Positions 43,580-52,842 of a stretch of 64,000 nucleotides of DNA are shown here, piece by piece. A program made the position numbers and the translations under genes. Below the pieces are notes generated by a model, which saw nothing but the letters and a program-made list of their open reading frames with translations, searched no databases and was not told where the DNA came from. Positions within the stretch are counted from its first letter, which is position 1. Every line of letters begins with the position of its first letter. The stretch comes from JADGHX01 sp035760965 (lineage in GTDB: Bacteria; Pseudomonadota; Gammaproteobacteria; Steroidobacterales; Steroidobacteraceae): the NCBI GenBank assembly GCA_035760965.1, contig DASTRY010000086.1:21580-85579 (forward strand). The letters are read 5' to 3'.

Positions 43580-44772
43580 AAGCCTGCCACGCGTGTCGCG
43601 CTCGCCGGGTCGTTCTCGGCGATGATCTTGGCGATCAGCGCGTCGACGTCGCGCTCCTGGCTCGCGAACACGGCTGTGTTGTATGCCGGCGCGCCATCAT
43701 CCGCCGCGCGATGCAGAGGCGTGTTGCTCTTGTGATGGACGTCGACCTCGACGTCCATCGAGAGCCCGATCTGCAGAGGATGTGCCGCGAGCTCCTGCGG
43801 ATCGAGCGCAATGCGCACGGGCAGACGCTGCACGACTTTGATCCAGTTGCCCGTCGCGTTCTGCGCCGGGAGCAGCGCGAACGCCGCGCCCGTGCCGGCT
43901 GCGAACCCGATCACCGTGCCGTGATACTCGAAGTCATTTGCGTCGGCGACGAGGCGCGCGGGCTGCCCGGGTCGGATATCGCGAAGCTGCCCTTCCTTGA
44001 AGTTCGCATCGACCCAGACTTCCTTCAGCGGCACCACGGCCATCAGCGGGACGCCGGGAGCGACGCGCTGACCGACCTGCACACTTCGCTTCGCCACGAT
44101 GCCGGAGACCGGCGCCGGAATGACTGTGCGCTGGTAGTCGAGGTAAGCGGTGCGCAGCTGCGCGGCCGCGTTCTGAACGCTCGGATGCGTCGCGACCGTC
44201 GTGCCGTCGATGAGCGCCTGATTGCCGGCGAGCTGCTGGCTCACCTCCTCGAGGGCCGCCTGCGCGCCGCGAAGCGCCTCGCGTGCGTGCTGGACGTCCT
44301 CACTCGAAACCGCTCCGGACTTGGCCAGCTTCTCGCGGCGCGCGAGGTCCGTTCGAGCTCTGGCCACATCGACTTCGCGCGCGGCGATCGCGGCCTTCAA
44401 TTGCGAGCTGCGCACGAACAGATTGCGAATCTCCCGCACCGCACGCGCGAGCTGCGCCTCGTTCTTGTCGAGAGCCGCCTGGGCGTCGGCGCGATCGAGC
44501 TGGACCAGCGTCTGACCGGTGCGCACGAACTGCGTATCGTCGGCACCGATCGCGGTCACAGTGCCCGCGACCTGCGGAGTGATCTGCACGACGTTGCCTG
44601 CGACGTAAGCGTCGTCCGTGGAAACGTAGTAGCGCGCCACAGCAAGCCAGTAGATGGCGTACGAGATTCCGACGAGCGCGAAGATACCGAGCACGCCTGC
44701 GATTAGTACGCGACGGCGCGTGTGATTGGCCTTCATCGCGGTCGATGTCGTCTGAGAAGTTGCGTCGTTCAT
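43576..44772 (-). CDS. membrane-fusion adaptor (EmrA/HlyD-like)
   Basis: A 398-residue periplasmic adaptor anchored by one helix (about residues 22-43). ATG 44772 follows the NodT stop by one base. The HlyD fold runs from about 50: VSTDDAYVAGNVVQITPQVAGTVTAI (lipoyl half), a coiled-coil hairpin with the ARTDLARREKLAKSGAVSSEDVQHARE segment, and the return half VIPAPVSGIVAKRSVQVGQRV. It joins EmrB to the outer-membrane channel. It overlaps emrB by four bases. Confidence 0.93.
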   Translation of the reverse strand: MNDATSQTTSTAMKANHTRRRVLIAGVLGIFALVGISYAIYWLAVARYYVSTDDAYVAGNVVQITPQVAGTVTAIGADDTQFVRTGQTLVQLDRADAQAALDKNEAQLARAVREIRNLFVRSSQLKAAIAAREVDVARARTDLARREKLAKSGAVSSEDVQHAREALRGAQAALEEVSQQLAGNQALIDGTTVATHPSVQNAAAQLRTAYLDYQRTVIPAPVSGIVAKRSVQVGQRVAPGVPLMAVVPLKEVWVDANFKEGQLRDIRPGQPARLVADANDFEYHGTVIGFAAGTGAAFALLPAQNATGNWIKVVQRLPVRIALDPQELAAHPLQIGLSMDVEVDVHHKSNTPLHRAADDGAPAYNTAVFASQERDVDALIAKIIAENDPASATRVAGL

Positions 44773-44773
44773 G

Positions 44774-46390
44774 TCACTGTTCCTCGAAGCCGCCGCCGAG
44801 CGTGCGTGCAAGCTCGATGCGGTTGTCGAATTCGCGTGCGCGTAGATCGGCCGCCAGATGCCGCTGCTTCAAGACCTGGGATTCGGCGGAGAGCACGGTG
44901 AGATAGTTGCCGATGCCGTCGCGGTAGCGGTTCATCGCCAGGTCGTACGCTTCGCGCGCGGCCGCCATCGCGAGGCGCTGCTCGCCCCTTTGTGCGGCAA
45001 CCGAGCGGAATGCCGCGAGCTCGTTCGCGAGCTCGCGGAGCGCTTCGATCAACGTGGCGTTGTACTGGGCAACCGCCGCGTCGTAGTCCGCATGGGTTGC
45101 TGCGAGATCGCTGCGCAGGCGGCCCCCGTCGAAGATCGGCAAGTGCAGAGCTGGACCGACGCCAGCCGTGCGGCTGCCGGCGTCCGCGAGTTGCGAGAGT
45201 CCGATGCTCTGGAATCCAAGAAAGCCGAGCAGATCGATGTCGGGATAGAAGCGTGCGCGAGCCACGTCGATGTCGTGTGCCGCGGCCTGAACGCGCAGGC
45301 GCGCGGCGAGCACGTCGGGACGTCGGCCGAGCAGATCGGCCGGGAGCCGCGACGGGAGCGTGAGTTCGCCGGCGCTCGACGAGGCGAGCTCGTCGCCGCC
45401 AACGGCCGCGGGCTGCTGTGGCGCGCGCCGACCGCCGGCACGATCAAGCTGCGAGAGCCGCTGATCGGCTGCGTCATCGGGCTGCTGCGGCAGCGGCTCA
45501 TCGCCGACGGCAGCGCGCTGTTGTGGCGCACGTTCGGTCGCGGCGGGTGCGCCGGGACGTGACGCGAGGCGTAGCTGCGGCCGCTCGAGTGTGAGTCCGC
45601 GATCCGGACCGGCGCCGAGCAACGCCGCGAGCTGGTTCCGCGCGGTCTGCGCCGACTCTTCGAGCGCGGCGACATTCTGACGCGCGGCCGGGACTTCGCC
45701 TTCCGCCTGTTTGAGCTCGACGCGCGAGTCGAGGCCGGCATCGACGCGCTGCCGCGTGAGCTCGTATATCCGCTCGCGCTGAGCAAGCGTGTCCCGCGCG
45801 ATCTCCAGGTGGTCTTCCACGCGGGCGAGCTGCACATAGGTTCGCGCGACCGCCGTCGCGATCAGCAGCCGCGCCGCGAACGCGTCCACCTTCGCGGCGT
45901 GCGCACGATCGAGCGCCGCGGCGAGCGCAGCGCGGTTCTTGCCCCAGAAATCGAGCTCGTAGGAGAAGTCGAGGGCCATGCGGCTCGCCGTCTGCGTGCT
46001 GCCGGCGTATGGCGGCGGGATCACGTCGTGCTCGCTGAAGCGCTCGCGCGTGCTCTTCGCGTTCGCAGCGACATCGGGGCTTAGGGCCGATCGCGCGGTG
46101 CCCGCGAGTGCCACGGCGCGGTCCAGGCGCGCCTTCGCGATCGCGAGCGTCGGGTTGGCGGCGAGCGCTTCCGCTTCCAGCCGGTCGAGCTGAGGATCGC
46201 CGAACGCCGTCCACCAGTGATCTTCCGGCCACATCCGTTCGTCGATCGACGTGTCCGCCACCGTCTTCGCGAGCTGAAGCTCGTTGGCCGAGCGCATCGG
46301 CTCGGGGGAGCCCGACTTCGGCAGCGTCGCGCAACCCGCCATCGTCACGCCTGCGGCCAGTGCCGGGATGAGAACGTGTTTGCTCGCCAT
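44774..46390 (-). CDS. outer-membrane efflux channel (NodT family) with unusual insertion
   Basis: A 538-residue outer-membrane factor with signal peptide/lipobox VTMAGCATLP (Cys about residue 19). Family segments include DRLEAEALAANPTLAIAKARLDRA, the LPADLLGRRPDVLAARLRVQAAAHDI block and the ARFYPDIDLLGFLG strand. Between LTLERPQL (about 283) and ELTLPSRLPADLLG (about 345) lies a 60-residue Gln/Ala/Pro-rich stretch with repeated APQQ that typical NodT proteins lack. It is the first gene of the efflux operon, reading away from the TetR gene. The channel should accept the EmrAB complex. Confidence 0.9.
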   Translation of the reverse strand: MASKHVLIPALAAGVTMAGCATLPKSGSPEPMRSANELQLAKTVADTSIDERMWPEDHWWTAFGDPQLDRLEAEALAANPTLAIAKARLDRAVALAGTARSALSPDVAANAKSTRERFSEHDVIPPPYAGSTQTASRMALDFSYELDFWGKNRAALAAALDRAHAAKVDAFAARLLIATAVARTYVQLARVEDHLEIARDTLAQRERIYELTRQRVDAGLDSRVELKQAEGEVPAARQNVAALEESAQTARNQLAALLGAGPDRGLTLERPQLRLASRPGAPAATERAPQQRAAVGDEPLPQQPDDAADQRLSQLDRAGGRRAPQQPAAVGGDELASSSAGELTLPSRLPADLLGRRPDVLAARLRVQAAAHDIDVARARFYPDIDLLGFLGFQSIGLSQLADAGSRTAGVGPALHLPIFDGGRLRSDLAATHADYDAAVAQYNATLIEALRELANELAAFRSVAAQRGEQRLAMAAAREAYDLAMNRYRDGIGNYLTVLSAESQVLKQRHLAADLRAREFDNRIELARTLGGGFEEQ

Positions 46391-46410
46391 GCGCCGTCGC
46401 TCACGTCAAA

Positions 46411-46471
46411 GTCAACAATCGTTGACAACAGATGTTGACTCCGATCGGCTGGCAATGTCAACAGCTGTTGA
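46411..46471. promoter_or_regulatory. TetR operator cluster in the divergent promoter
   Basis: Three inverted repeats of related sequence lie in the 95-base gap between the nodT and tetR starts: GTCAACAATCGTTGAC (46411-46426), CAACAGATGTTG (46426-46437) and the perfect TCAACAGCTGTTGA (46458-46471). The shared core is GTCAAC-n4-GTTGAC or CAACA-n2-TGTTG. Their position between two divergent genes is that expected for autoregulation by the adjacent TetR protein. A TTAAAC box close before the tetR ATG could be its -10 element. Confidence 0.8.
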
Positions 46472-46485
46472 TTAAACTGCCCCGC

Positions 46486-47064
46486 ATGAGCGACGACACC
46501 GACCCCAAGCCGCGCCGTGGCGATGTCACCCGCGCGGCCATCCTGGCCGCCGCGCGCGAGCGATTCGCGAGCGACGGTTACGAACGCGCCACGATCCGCG
46601 CGATCGCAGCCGACGCGCAGATCGATCCCGCGCTGGTGATGCGCTACTTCGGCAACAAGGAAGGGTTGTTCGCCGCCGCCGCGGAGATCGACTTGCGCCT
46701 GCCGGACCTGGCTGCCCTGCCGCGGAAATCCGTGGGCACCGTGCTGGTCGAGCACTTTCTATCGCGCTGGGAAGACGACGAGATTCTCCAGGCGCTCTTA
46801 CGGACGGCCGCCACGAACGCGCAAGCGGCGGAGCGGCTGCGCGGCGTGTTCGCGACGCAAGTCGCGCCGCGGCTCGCCGCAGTGTGCGGCGACCCGAAGT
46901 CCGCACCCCTGCGCGCAGGACTGGTTGCGAGTCAGCTCCTGGGCTTCGCGCTGTGCCGCTATCTCCTCGAGCTACCGCCAGTCGCGACCATGAAGCGCGC
47001 GGATGCGGTGAAATGGCTCGCCCCGACCGTGCAGCGGTACCTGTTCAACGACCCGCCCGGCTGA
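46486..47064 (+). CDS. TetR-family repressor of the efflux operon
   Basis: A 192-residue regulator with a TetR helix-turn-helix at about residues 12-58 (TRAAILAAARERFASDGYERATIRAIAADAQIDPALVMRYFGNKEGLF) and a helical ligand domain afterwards. ATG 46486 is the likely start; the 18 in-frame upstream codons lie in the operator palindromes. It is divergent from the NodT-EmrAB operon with only 95 bases between starts, so it is expected to repress that operon and itself, releasing on binding of an exported compound. No ribosome site precedes the ATG, so it may be leaderless. Confidence 0.92.
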   Translation: MSDDTDPKPRRGDVTRAAILAAARERFASDGYERATIRAIAADAQIDPALVMRYFGNKEGLFAAAAEIDLRLPDLAALPRKSVGTVLVEHFLSRWEDDEILQALLRTAATNAQAAERLRGVFATQVAPRLAAVCGDPKSAPLRAGLVASQLLGFALCRYLLELPPVATMKRADAVKWLAPTVQRYLFNDPPG

Positions 47065-47136
47065 CCGCGGCATGACGATTGCTCTTGCCGCGAACGCACG
47101 TCTAAAGCCAGTACGGCTCGGCCAAAGGAAAACGAC

Positions 47137-47874
47137 ATGGCACGCGAACTCGACTCCGCACGACGGGACCTCATCGTGGCCGCTGGCGCAGTGGCGCTCG
47201 GCATCGCCGCCACGCCCCTCGTCGCTGCCGAGCCCAAGGGGCGCGATGACTCCGACGAAGGCGAGCACGACGCCAAGGAAGTCCTCGCGGTCGAGGATCT
47301 CATGCGCGAACACGGCGTGCTCCGGCGCGCGCTACTCGTCTACTCGGAGGCGAGCACCCGCATCCTGTCTGGCAACAAGGACGTCCCGCTCGACGCCCTA
47401 GCACGCACGGCCGTGCTGTTTCGCACGTTCGGCGAGGACTATCACGAGCGCGCGCTCGAAGAGCAGCACGTGTTCGTGCCGCTCATCAAAGCCGGCGGCA
47501 CGAACGGCGCGCTCGCCAAGACGCTCACCTCACAGCATCAGCGCGGTCGGGAGATCACGGACTACGTCACCGCCGTGACGAAGAAGGGTGGCAGCGCGGC
47601 GGACGCAGCGTTCGCCCACACCCTGGCCTCGTTCGTGCGCATGTACGAGCATCACGCCGCCATCGAAGACACCATCATTTTTCCCGCGTGGAAGCGCGCG
47701 ATCAGCGCCGAGCAGTACGACGAGCTCAGCGATCAGTTCGAAGACCTCGAGCACAAGATGTTCGGCAAGGATGGCTTCGAAGATGCGCTCACGCGCATCG
47801 CCTCGATCGAGCAGGCGTTCGGGCTCAGCGACCTCGCGGCGATGACGCCGCCGGCGCCACCGCGGATCGCCTGA
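47137..47874 (+). CDS. exported hemerythrin-domain protein
   Basis: A 245-residue protein with a likely Tat-type signal (SARRDLIVAAGAVALG, residues 7-22) and a hemerythrin-type four-helix bundle over about 50-235. Candidate di-iron ligands are in LMREHGVL, YHERALEEQHVFVPL, SQHQRG and MYEHHAAIEDTIIFP. Hemerythrins bind O2 or act in iron and redox sensing; exported forms are less studied. AAAGGA precedes the ATG. It follows the tetR gene by 72 bases on the same strand, but function links are not clear. Confidence 0.88.
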   Translation: MARELDSARRDLIVAAGAVALGIAATPLVAAEPKGRDDSDEGEHDAKEVLAVEDLMREHGVLRRALLVYSEASTRILSGNKDVPLDALARTAVLFRTFGEDYHERALEEQHVFVPLIKAGGTNGALAKTLTSQHQRGREITDYVTAVTKKGGSAADAAFAHTLASFVRMYEHHAAIEDTIIFPAWKRAISAEQYDELSDQFEDLEHKMFGKDGFEDALTRIASIEQAFGLSDLAAMTPPAPPRIA

Positions 47875-47925
47875 GGAATCCGCTCCGGCAATCGATGCGC
47901 CGGAAACGGCAGGATCTCTGCGCCG

Positions 47926-49806
47926 TCAGCGGCGAGTCCAGGCAGAAAGCATTCCGTACGGCTGAAACACCGAGACGGCCTCGACGCGCTCGATCTTGCC
48001 GTCGCGCAGCTTGAAGATCTCGAGCAGCTCGCGCGTGCTCGGATAGGTCGCCGACGTCTGCCGCGCCTTGCCGTCCGTCGTGTAATAGCGCACGTCGGCG
48101 AGCCCGAAGTCGGCGAGGCTCGTCATCGCCACGAGCCCCCGTTCGGCATCGACGGCCGCGATCCGCCGGCCCCGGATGCGATCGATCGGCTTGTATACGC
48201 CCAACGCGAGCTGCTCCTTGCACCCGAGCGCGCGAGCCGCCGCCGCGGGATCGACCACTGCGGAAGCACCCTTACCGTTGCTGACGTCCTCGCCGTTTTC
48301 GATGCGGCTGCAGCCGGGCACGAACGGAACGAAGAGCTTGCCGTCGTTGAGCTGCATGGTGTTGGCGTAGCCATCCGCCAGCGCGATCAGGCGCGCGCGC
48401 GGCTGGCGCGCCGCCGCCGCAATCGGCGTCGTGAAGGACGGGTCCACCTTGAACTTCGAAGGATCGCCGAACGGCCCCGGATTGCGTGCGCGCGCCACCC
48501 ACGCCTCGACTTCGGCGATCCGCCCATCCCGAGCGCGAAGTCGCATGGCGTAGTACGCGGGCGCGTCATGTTCGTACACGACGCCATACCACACGACGTC
48601 GCCGGTTTCCGGGTCGGCGATCTTCAGCGCGTTCGGCCCTTTGCTCCGCGCACTGCCCCAGATGCCCTCGCCGATCATCATGGGCACGCCGTTCTCGGTG
48701 TACTTCACGCGCTTGGCCCACGGCAGGCCTGCGGGATCGCGGTGAACGAGCGCTTCCATGTACCGCTCCGCGAGCCCGTCGAGACAACCCGCATCGCAAG
48801 GCTGCGCAGTCGCGTCGCGCTCGCTCGAACCGGCCGCATGTGCGGTCGGATAGGCGTAGAACGGCGAGTGCATGAAATACGGCACGTACGTGAAGATCGC
48901 CTCGATGCGATAGATGCGTCCGTTGCGAATCTTGAACGCCTCGACGAGCGAGATGGAGTTCGGCCACTTCAGGAGCGTCTTGCGCTCCTTGCCGTCCGTC
49001 GTCTTGTACGTGTCGAACTCGTTCGCGTGATCGAAGAAGCCGGTGGCGACGACGACGCCCCGCTCGACGTCAACGAGCGGATACCGGCGCTCGCGCACGC
49101 GCTTGTTGATGCGATAGATGCCCAGCTTGAACTGCTGCTCGCAGCCCTGCGCGATGTCGCCCGAGGAGCCCGTGCCGCCGCGCGTCGTGTAGATGCCGTT
49201 CTCGATGCGCGCGCAGTCCTCGTCAAAGGGCGCGAAGACGGTGCCGTCGTTGAGCTCCACGGTGCTGAAATACGCGTTCGCCACGGCAATCAGCCGCTCG
49301 CGCGGACGGCGCTCCTCTTCCGGCAACACTTCCGCGAACGAGGGGTCGTGCACGAGCTTGCTCACATCGCCGAAAGGCAGCGGCAGTCCGGTCCGGCGCA
49401 CGACCACGGTTTCGACTTCGGTGACGGCACGCTCGCGCACTTTGAGTCGCATGCCGTAGTACACGGGCAGGCCGTGCTCTTCGACCGCGCCGATCCACGC
49501 CGCCTCGCCGGTGGTCGGGTCGGCAGCTTCGAGCCCCGTCGCCGGCACGGCCGTGATGGTCGACCACAGGCCCTCCTTGCCGATGGCAAGCTCGACGTTG
49601 TTCTCCGTGAAGCGCACGTGCGGCGCAAGGTGCGCCTGCGACGGATCGCGCGCGGCCAGCGCCCGCATGTAGTCGCGCGCGAACCCGACGAGACAGGCGT
49701 GATCGCAACCGGTATCGACGACCGCGCTCGGCTCGCCCGGCGCCTGCGCGAACGCGGGCGCGCTCGCGAGCAGAACGAGTGCCGCGCTAATGAAGTGGAA
49801 TCGCAT
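47926..49806 (-). CDS. secreted protein with two tandem DUF8021-like modules
   Basis: A 626-residue exported protein (signal peptide 1-20, ending AFA). The mature part contains two homologous modules, about 30-320 and 335-625. Each begins with a Cys pair and a helix (GCDHACLVGFARDYMRAL in the first, PCDAGCLDGLAERYMEAL in the second) and continues with VRFTENNVELAIGKEGLW or VKYTENGVPMMIGEGIW, then a LIAVANAYFSTVELNDGTVF-like block, C-RIENG and a closing LVEAFKIRNGRIYRIEAIF-like strand. The start of each module resembles the DUF8021 family, so the assignment is tentative. It overlaps the SMP-30-like gene by 20 bases and is last in the PQQ/SnoaL operon. Confidence 0.85.
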   Translation of the reverse strand: MRFHFISAALVLLASAPAFAQAPGEPSAVVDTGCDHACLVGFARDYMRALAARDPSQAHLAPHVRFTENNVELAIGKEGLWSTITAVPATGLEAADPTTGEAAWIGAVEEHGLPVYYGMRLKVRERAVTEVETVVVRRTGLPLPFGDVSKLVHDPSFAEVLPEEERRPRERLIAVANAYFSTVELNDGTVFAPFDEDCARIENGIYTTRGGTGSSGDIAQGCEQQFKLGIYRINKRVRERRYPLVDVERGVVVATGFFDHANEFDTYKTTDGKERKTLLKWPNSISLVEAFKIRNGRIYRIEAIFTYVPYFMHSPFYAYPTAHAAGSSERDATAQPCDAGCLDGLAERYMEALVHRDPAGLPWAKRVKYTENGVPMMIGEGIWGSARSKGPNALKIADPETGDVVWYGVVYEHDAPAYYAMRLRARDGRIAEVEAWVARARNPGPFGDPSKFKVDPSFTTPIAAAARQPRARLIALADGYANTMQLNDGKLFVPFVPGCSRIENGEDVSNGKGASAVVDPAAAARALGCKEQLALGVYKPIDRIRGRRIAAVDAERGLVAMTSLADFGLADVRYYTTDGKARQTSATYPSTRELLEIFKLRDGKIERVEAVSVFQPYGMLSAWTRR

Positions 49807-50731
49807 GGATGACGAATGCCCCGGGATCCTGGTCCTTCAGTTTCGGATCGATGAGATAGCGAATCTTGCCTTCGAATGCGTACGCGGTGCCGTCTACCCG
49901 CGTCACGCCGGGCGAGCCGTCGAGTCCCTCACGCAGCGTGCGGATCTGGGCCGTGTCGCCCTCGATGGTGACTTCATCGATGCGACCGCCGGTGCCCTCG
50001 GCGAGCAGAAAGCGGTTCTCCGCGATCGGCCGGAAGCCGTCGGGGCCGGCAATCGGCCGCGACAGCGTGAGCTCCTTAAGCCCCTGCATTTTCCCAGCGG
50101 CATCGCGATCGACTCGCAGCAGCGCACCCTGGCTGACGATGTTCACGTAGAGCACGCCGCTCTCGCTGAACGCCAAACCGTCGACGCCCTTCAGGCGCTC
50201 ATCTTCCGCGTAGACCGAAAGCGCAGTCGCGCCGTGCGGCAGCTCGAGGAGACGCCCGGTAGGCGTGTCCGTCGCGTACACGGTGCCGTCGGGCGCTACG
50301 GCGATGTCATTGCACACGCCGCGGCCGCCCGGAAACGGATACGACGCTTTGAATCGGCCGCTCGACAGATCGAACGCAACCAGCGCGGAGGGTGGCGGCG
50401 ACGCCGAGCGCTCGAACGCATTGGCGACCGAGCACACCCACAGCGTCGAGGAGCGCTCGTCGGCAAGCACGCCGAAGACAGAGTGCAGGCCATTCGTGGC
50501 ATCCGGCCGAATCCATGCGCGCGCAACGGACTCAGCGGGCTGCGCGCGATAGATCACGCCCTTCATGCTGCCGACGATCACGGCGCCCGCGGATGTGGAC
50601 GTCAGGCTTTCGGGGAAGACGCGCGGGTCCTCGATCGTGATGTCCACCGGCGCGCGCGGCGGATTCGCGCGACAGCCGGCGAGCGCGAGAACGACGGCCG
50701 CGAAGGCGTGCGACAGGACGTGCTTGCTCAT
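49787..50731 (-). CDS. SMP-30/gluconolactonase-like beta-propeller lipoprotein
   Basis: A 314-residue lipoprotein (signal peptide ending LALAGC, Cys at about 20) with a six-bladed propeller pattern of the SMP-30 / lactonase / strictosidine-synthase-like type: FPGGRGVCNDIAVAPDGTVYATDTPTGRLLEL, VDGLAFSESGVLYVN, GPDGFRPIAENRFLLAEG. Asn and Asp at blade tips could bind calcium as in gluconolactonases. A lactone-opening role next to alcohol-oxidising enzymes would be logical but is inferred. It shares ATGA with the upstream PQQ gene stop and overlaps the next gene by 20 bases. Confidence 0.85.
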   Translation of the reverse strand: MSKHVLSHAFAAVVLALAGCRANPPRAPVDITIEDPRVFPESLTSTSAGAVIVGSMKGVIYRAQPAESVARAWIRPDATNGLHSVFGVLADERSSTLWVCSVANAFERSASPPPSALVAFDLSSGRFKASYPFPGGRGVCNDIAVAPDGTVYATDTPTGRLLELPHGATALSVYAEDERLKGVDGLAFSESGVLYVNIVSQGALLRVDRDAAGKMQGLKELTLSRPIAGPDGFRPIAENRFLLAEGTGGRIDEVTIEGDTAQIRTLREGLDGSPGVTRVDGTAYAFEGKIRYLIDPKLKDQDPGAFVIHAIPLH

Positions 50732-52842
50732 TCCTTGTTCCAGTCTTCGTGGCCGCGGGCGATGAGGTAGCTGTGAATCTGCTCCGCCTGCTTCGGCGTC
50801 AGCAGGTCCTTGAAGCTCGCCATGCCCTTCTCCTTGCGGATGCCGCCGAGCACGATGTCGTTGAACTGCGCATGCGTCGCCCGCGACATGAAGCGCAGGT
50901 CCTTGAGCCCGCCGCGCGCGTCGACGCCATGGCAGGTCGCGCACGTCTGATTGAAGAGCTCGCCGCCCGCTTTGATGTCCGCCTCCGACGCACGCAGCGG
51001 CGGCGGCTCCTCGAGCGGCGATGGCGGCGGCAGCGGCGGCAGCTTCACGTTCTTCGCGTCGAGCTTGAACACCAGCAGCCGCGCCGGCGCGACCTGCATC
51101 GGCTTCTTCCCGAGCATCATGTCGACGTGCGCCAGACCGCCGCCCCATCCGGCATTCACCGCGATGTACTGCTCGCCGTCGAGCAGATACGTGATGGGGC
51201 TCGAAATCGGGACGTTGTCGACGGGCATCTCCCGGAGTTTCTGCCCGTTGTCGGCGCGATAAACGGCAAGGGTCTTGTGGATGGTTCCCTGCACGATGAG
51301 ATTGCCCGCCGTGACGAGCACCCCGCCCGAGCCCTGCTTGCCGTATGGAATGCGGAACGCTTCCTTCTGCTTGGAAACATCCCACGCCAGCAGGTATCCG
51401 TTGTCGCGCCGATCCGCCTCATCGAGCAGCTCTTTGCGCTTCTTCGGGTCCTCGCCGAACGACATCCCCGAATTCGAGCGGAACGGCACGTAGGTGAACT
51501 TCGGCGCTTGCGCGAACACGTACCACTGCTCGTGCACGGGGATGTACGCGTACCCGGTGAGCGGGCTGTACGCCATCGGGTTCCAGTTGTGCGCGCCGCC
51601 GGCGCTCGGCGTGAGCAGCTTCGGGTCTTCGGTGAGATAGGCTTCCGGGAACACGACCGGTCGCCCTGTCTTCATGTCGATGTGGCTCGCCCACGTGTTC
51701 GGCACGAACTTCTCGGCGGAGAGCAGCTCGCCCGTTGCGCGATCCAGCACGTAGAAGAAGCCGTTCTTCGGCGCCTGCATCAGCACTTGCCGGGTGCGCC
51801 CGTGGATCGGCACGTCGGCAAGAATCATGGTCTGGACGCAGTCGTAGTCCCATTGCTCCTGCGGAATGAGCTGGTAGTGCCAGCGATACTGGCCCGTATC
51901 CACGTCGAGCGCGACGATCGAGCAGAGAAAGAGGTTGTCGCCGCCGCCGGGACTGCGGAATTTGTACGCGATGGGCGCACCGTTGCCGGTGCCCACGTAG
52001 ACGAGCCGCAGCTTCGGATCGAACACGATGGAATCCCAGGCGCTGCCGCCGCCGCCGTACTTCCACCACTCGCCCGTCCACGTCTTCGTCGCCATCGGCA
52101 TCACCGAGTCGGACGCCTCGCCGTCCGGCCCTTTCGACGGATCACCGGGCACGAGATAGAACTTCCACAGCTTCTTGCCCGTCTCGGCGTCGTACGCGAC
52201 GACGAACGCGCGCACGCCATAGTCGCCGCCCGCGTTGCCGATGACGACCTTGCCGTCGAACACGTGCACCGGACCGGTGATCGAGAACGGCTGATTCTTG
52301 TCGAACGTCTGCACGCTCCAGATCTCGGTGCCCGTCTTCGCGCTCAACGCGACGAGGCGACCGTCGAGCGTCGCGATATAGACCTTGCCGTGCCACACCG
52401 CGAGCCCGCGCACCGAAGGTCCGCAGCACGCATAGCGGGCCCACTCCGGCGGCACCTTGGGGTCGTAGCTCCACAGCTTTTGCCCGGTGCGCGCGTCATA
52501 CGCCGTCGTCACGTTGAACGAGACGATGTTGTACAGCACGCCGTCGACGAACAGCGGGTTCGCCTCGACGCCGCGATGCGTGTTCAGATCCGCGTACCAC
52601 TCGAGACCGAGGCGACTCGCGTTGCTGTCGTTGATCTTCTTCAGCGGACTGAATCGCTGCTCGTCCCACGTGCGGCCGTAAGACATCCACTGCGAGCCGT
52701 CGTGAGTTGCATCGAGCATGCGCTTCGTGTCGACGGACCCGGGCTCGGCGGGAGCACCGGAAGAGGACGGCGGCATCGCGCACGATCCGAGCGCGACCAG
52801 CGCCGCGATCGCAAGAGCTGCGCGCAACACTCGCATGTTCAT
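50728..52842 (-). CDS. PQQ-dependent dehydrogenase with C-terminal cytochrome c
   Basis: A 704-residue periplasmic quinohaemoprotein with a lipobox-like start (LVALGSC, Cys about 21). The propeller shows the vicinal Cys pair (YACCGPSVRG), AWDSIVFDPKLRLVYVGTGNGAP and QWDYDCVQT around the catalytic Asp. The cytochrome c domain has CATCH at about 634-638. Its ATG overlaps the upstream SnoaL gene stop by one base (TGATG), and its own stop overlaps the SMP-30-like start by four, so all are translated as a unit. The cytosolic side has no role; the product acts in the periplasm. Confidence 0.93.
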   Translation of the reverse strand: MNMRVLRAALAIAALVALGSCAMPPSSSGAPAEPGSVDTKRMLDATHDGSQWMSYGRTWDEQRFSPLKKINDSNASRLGLEWYADLNTHRGVEANPLFVDGVLYNIVSFNVTTAYDARTGQKLWSYDPKVPPEWARYACCGPSVRGLAVWHGKVYIATLDGRLVALSAKTGTEIWSVQTFDKNQPFSITGPVHVFDGKVVIGNAGGDYGVRAFVVAYDAETGKKLWKFYLVPGDPSKGPDGEASDSVMPMATKTWTGEWWKYGGGGSAWDSIVFDPKLRLVYVGTGNGAPIAYKFRSPGGGDNLFLCSIVALDVDTGQYRWHYQLIPQEQWDYDCVQTMILADVPIHGRTRQVLMQAPKNGFFYVLDRATGELLSAEKFVPNTWASHIDMKTGRPVVFPEAYLTEDPKLLTPSAGGAHNWNPMAYSPLTGYAYIPVHEQWYVFAQAPKFTYVPFRSNSGMSFGEDPKKRKELLDEADRRDNGYLLAWDVSKQKEAFRIPYGKQGSGGVLVTAGNLIVQGTIHKTLAVYRADNGQKLREMPVDNVPISSPITYLLDGEQYIAVNAGWGGGLAHVDMMLGKKPMQVAPARLLVFKLDAKNVKLPPLPPPSPLEEPPPLRASEADIKAGGELFNQTCATCHGVDARGGLKDLRFMSRATHAQFNDIVLGGIRKEKGMASFKDLLTPKQAEQIHSYLIARGHEDWNKE

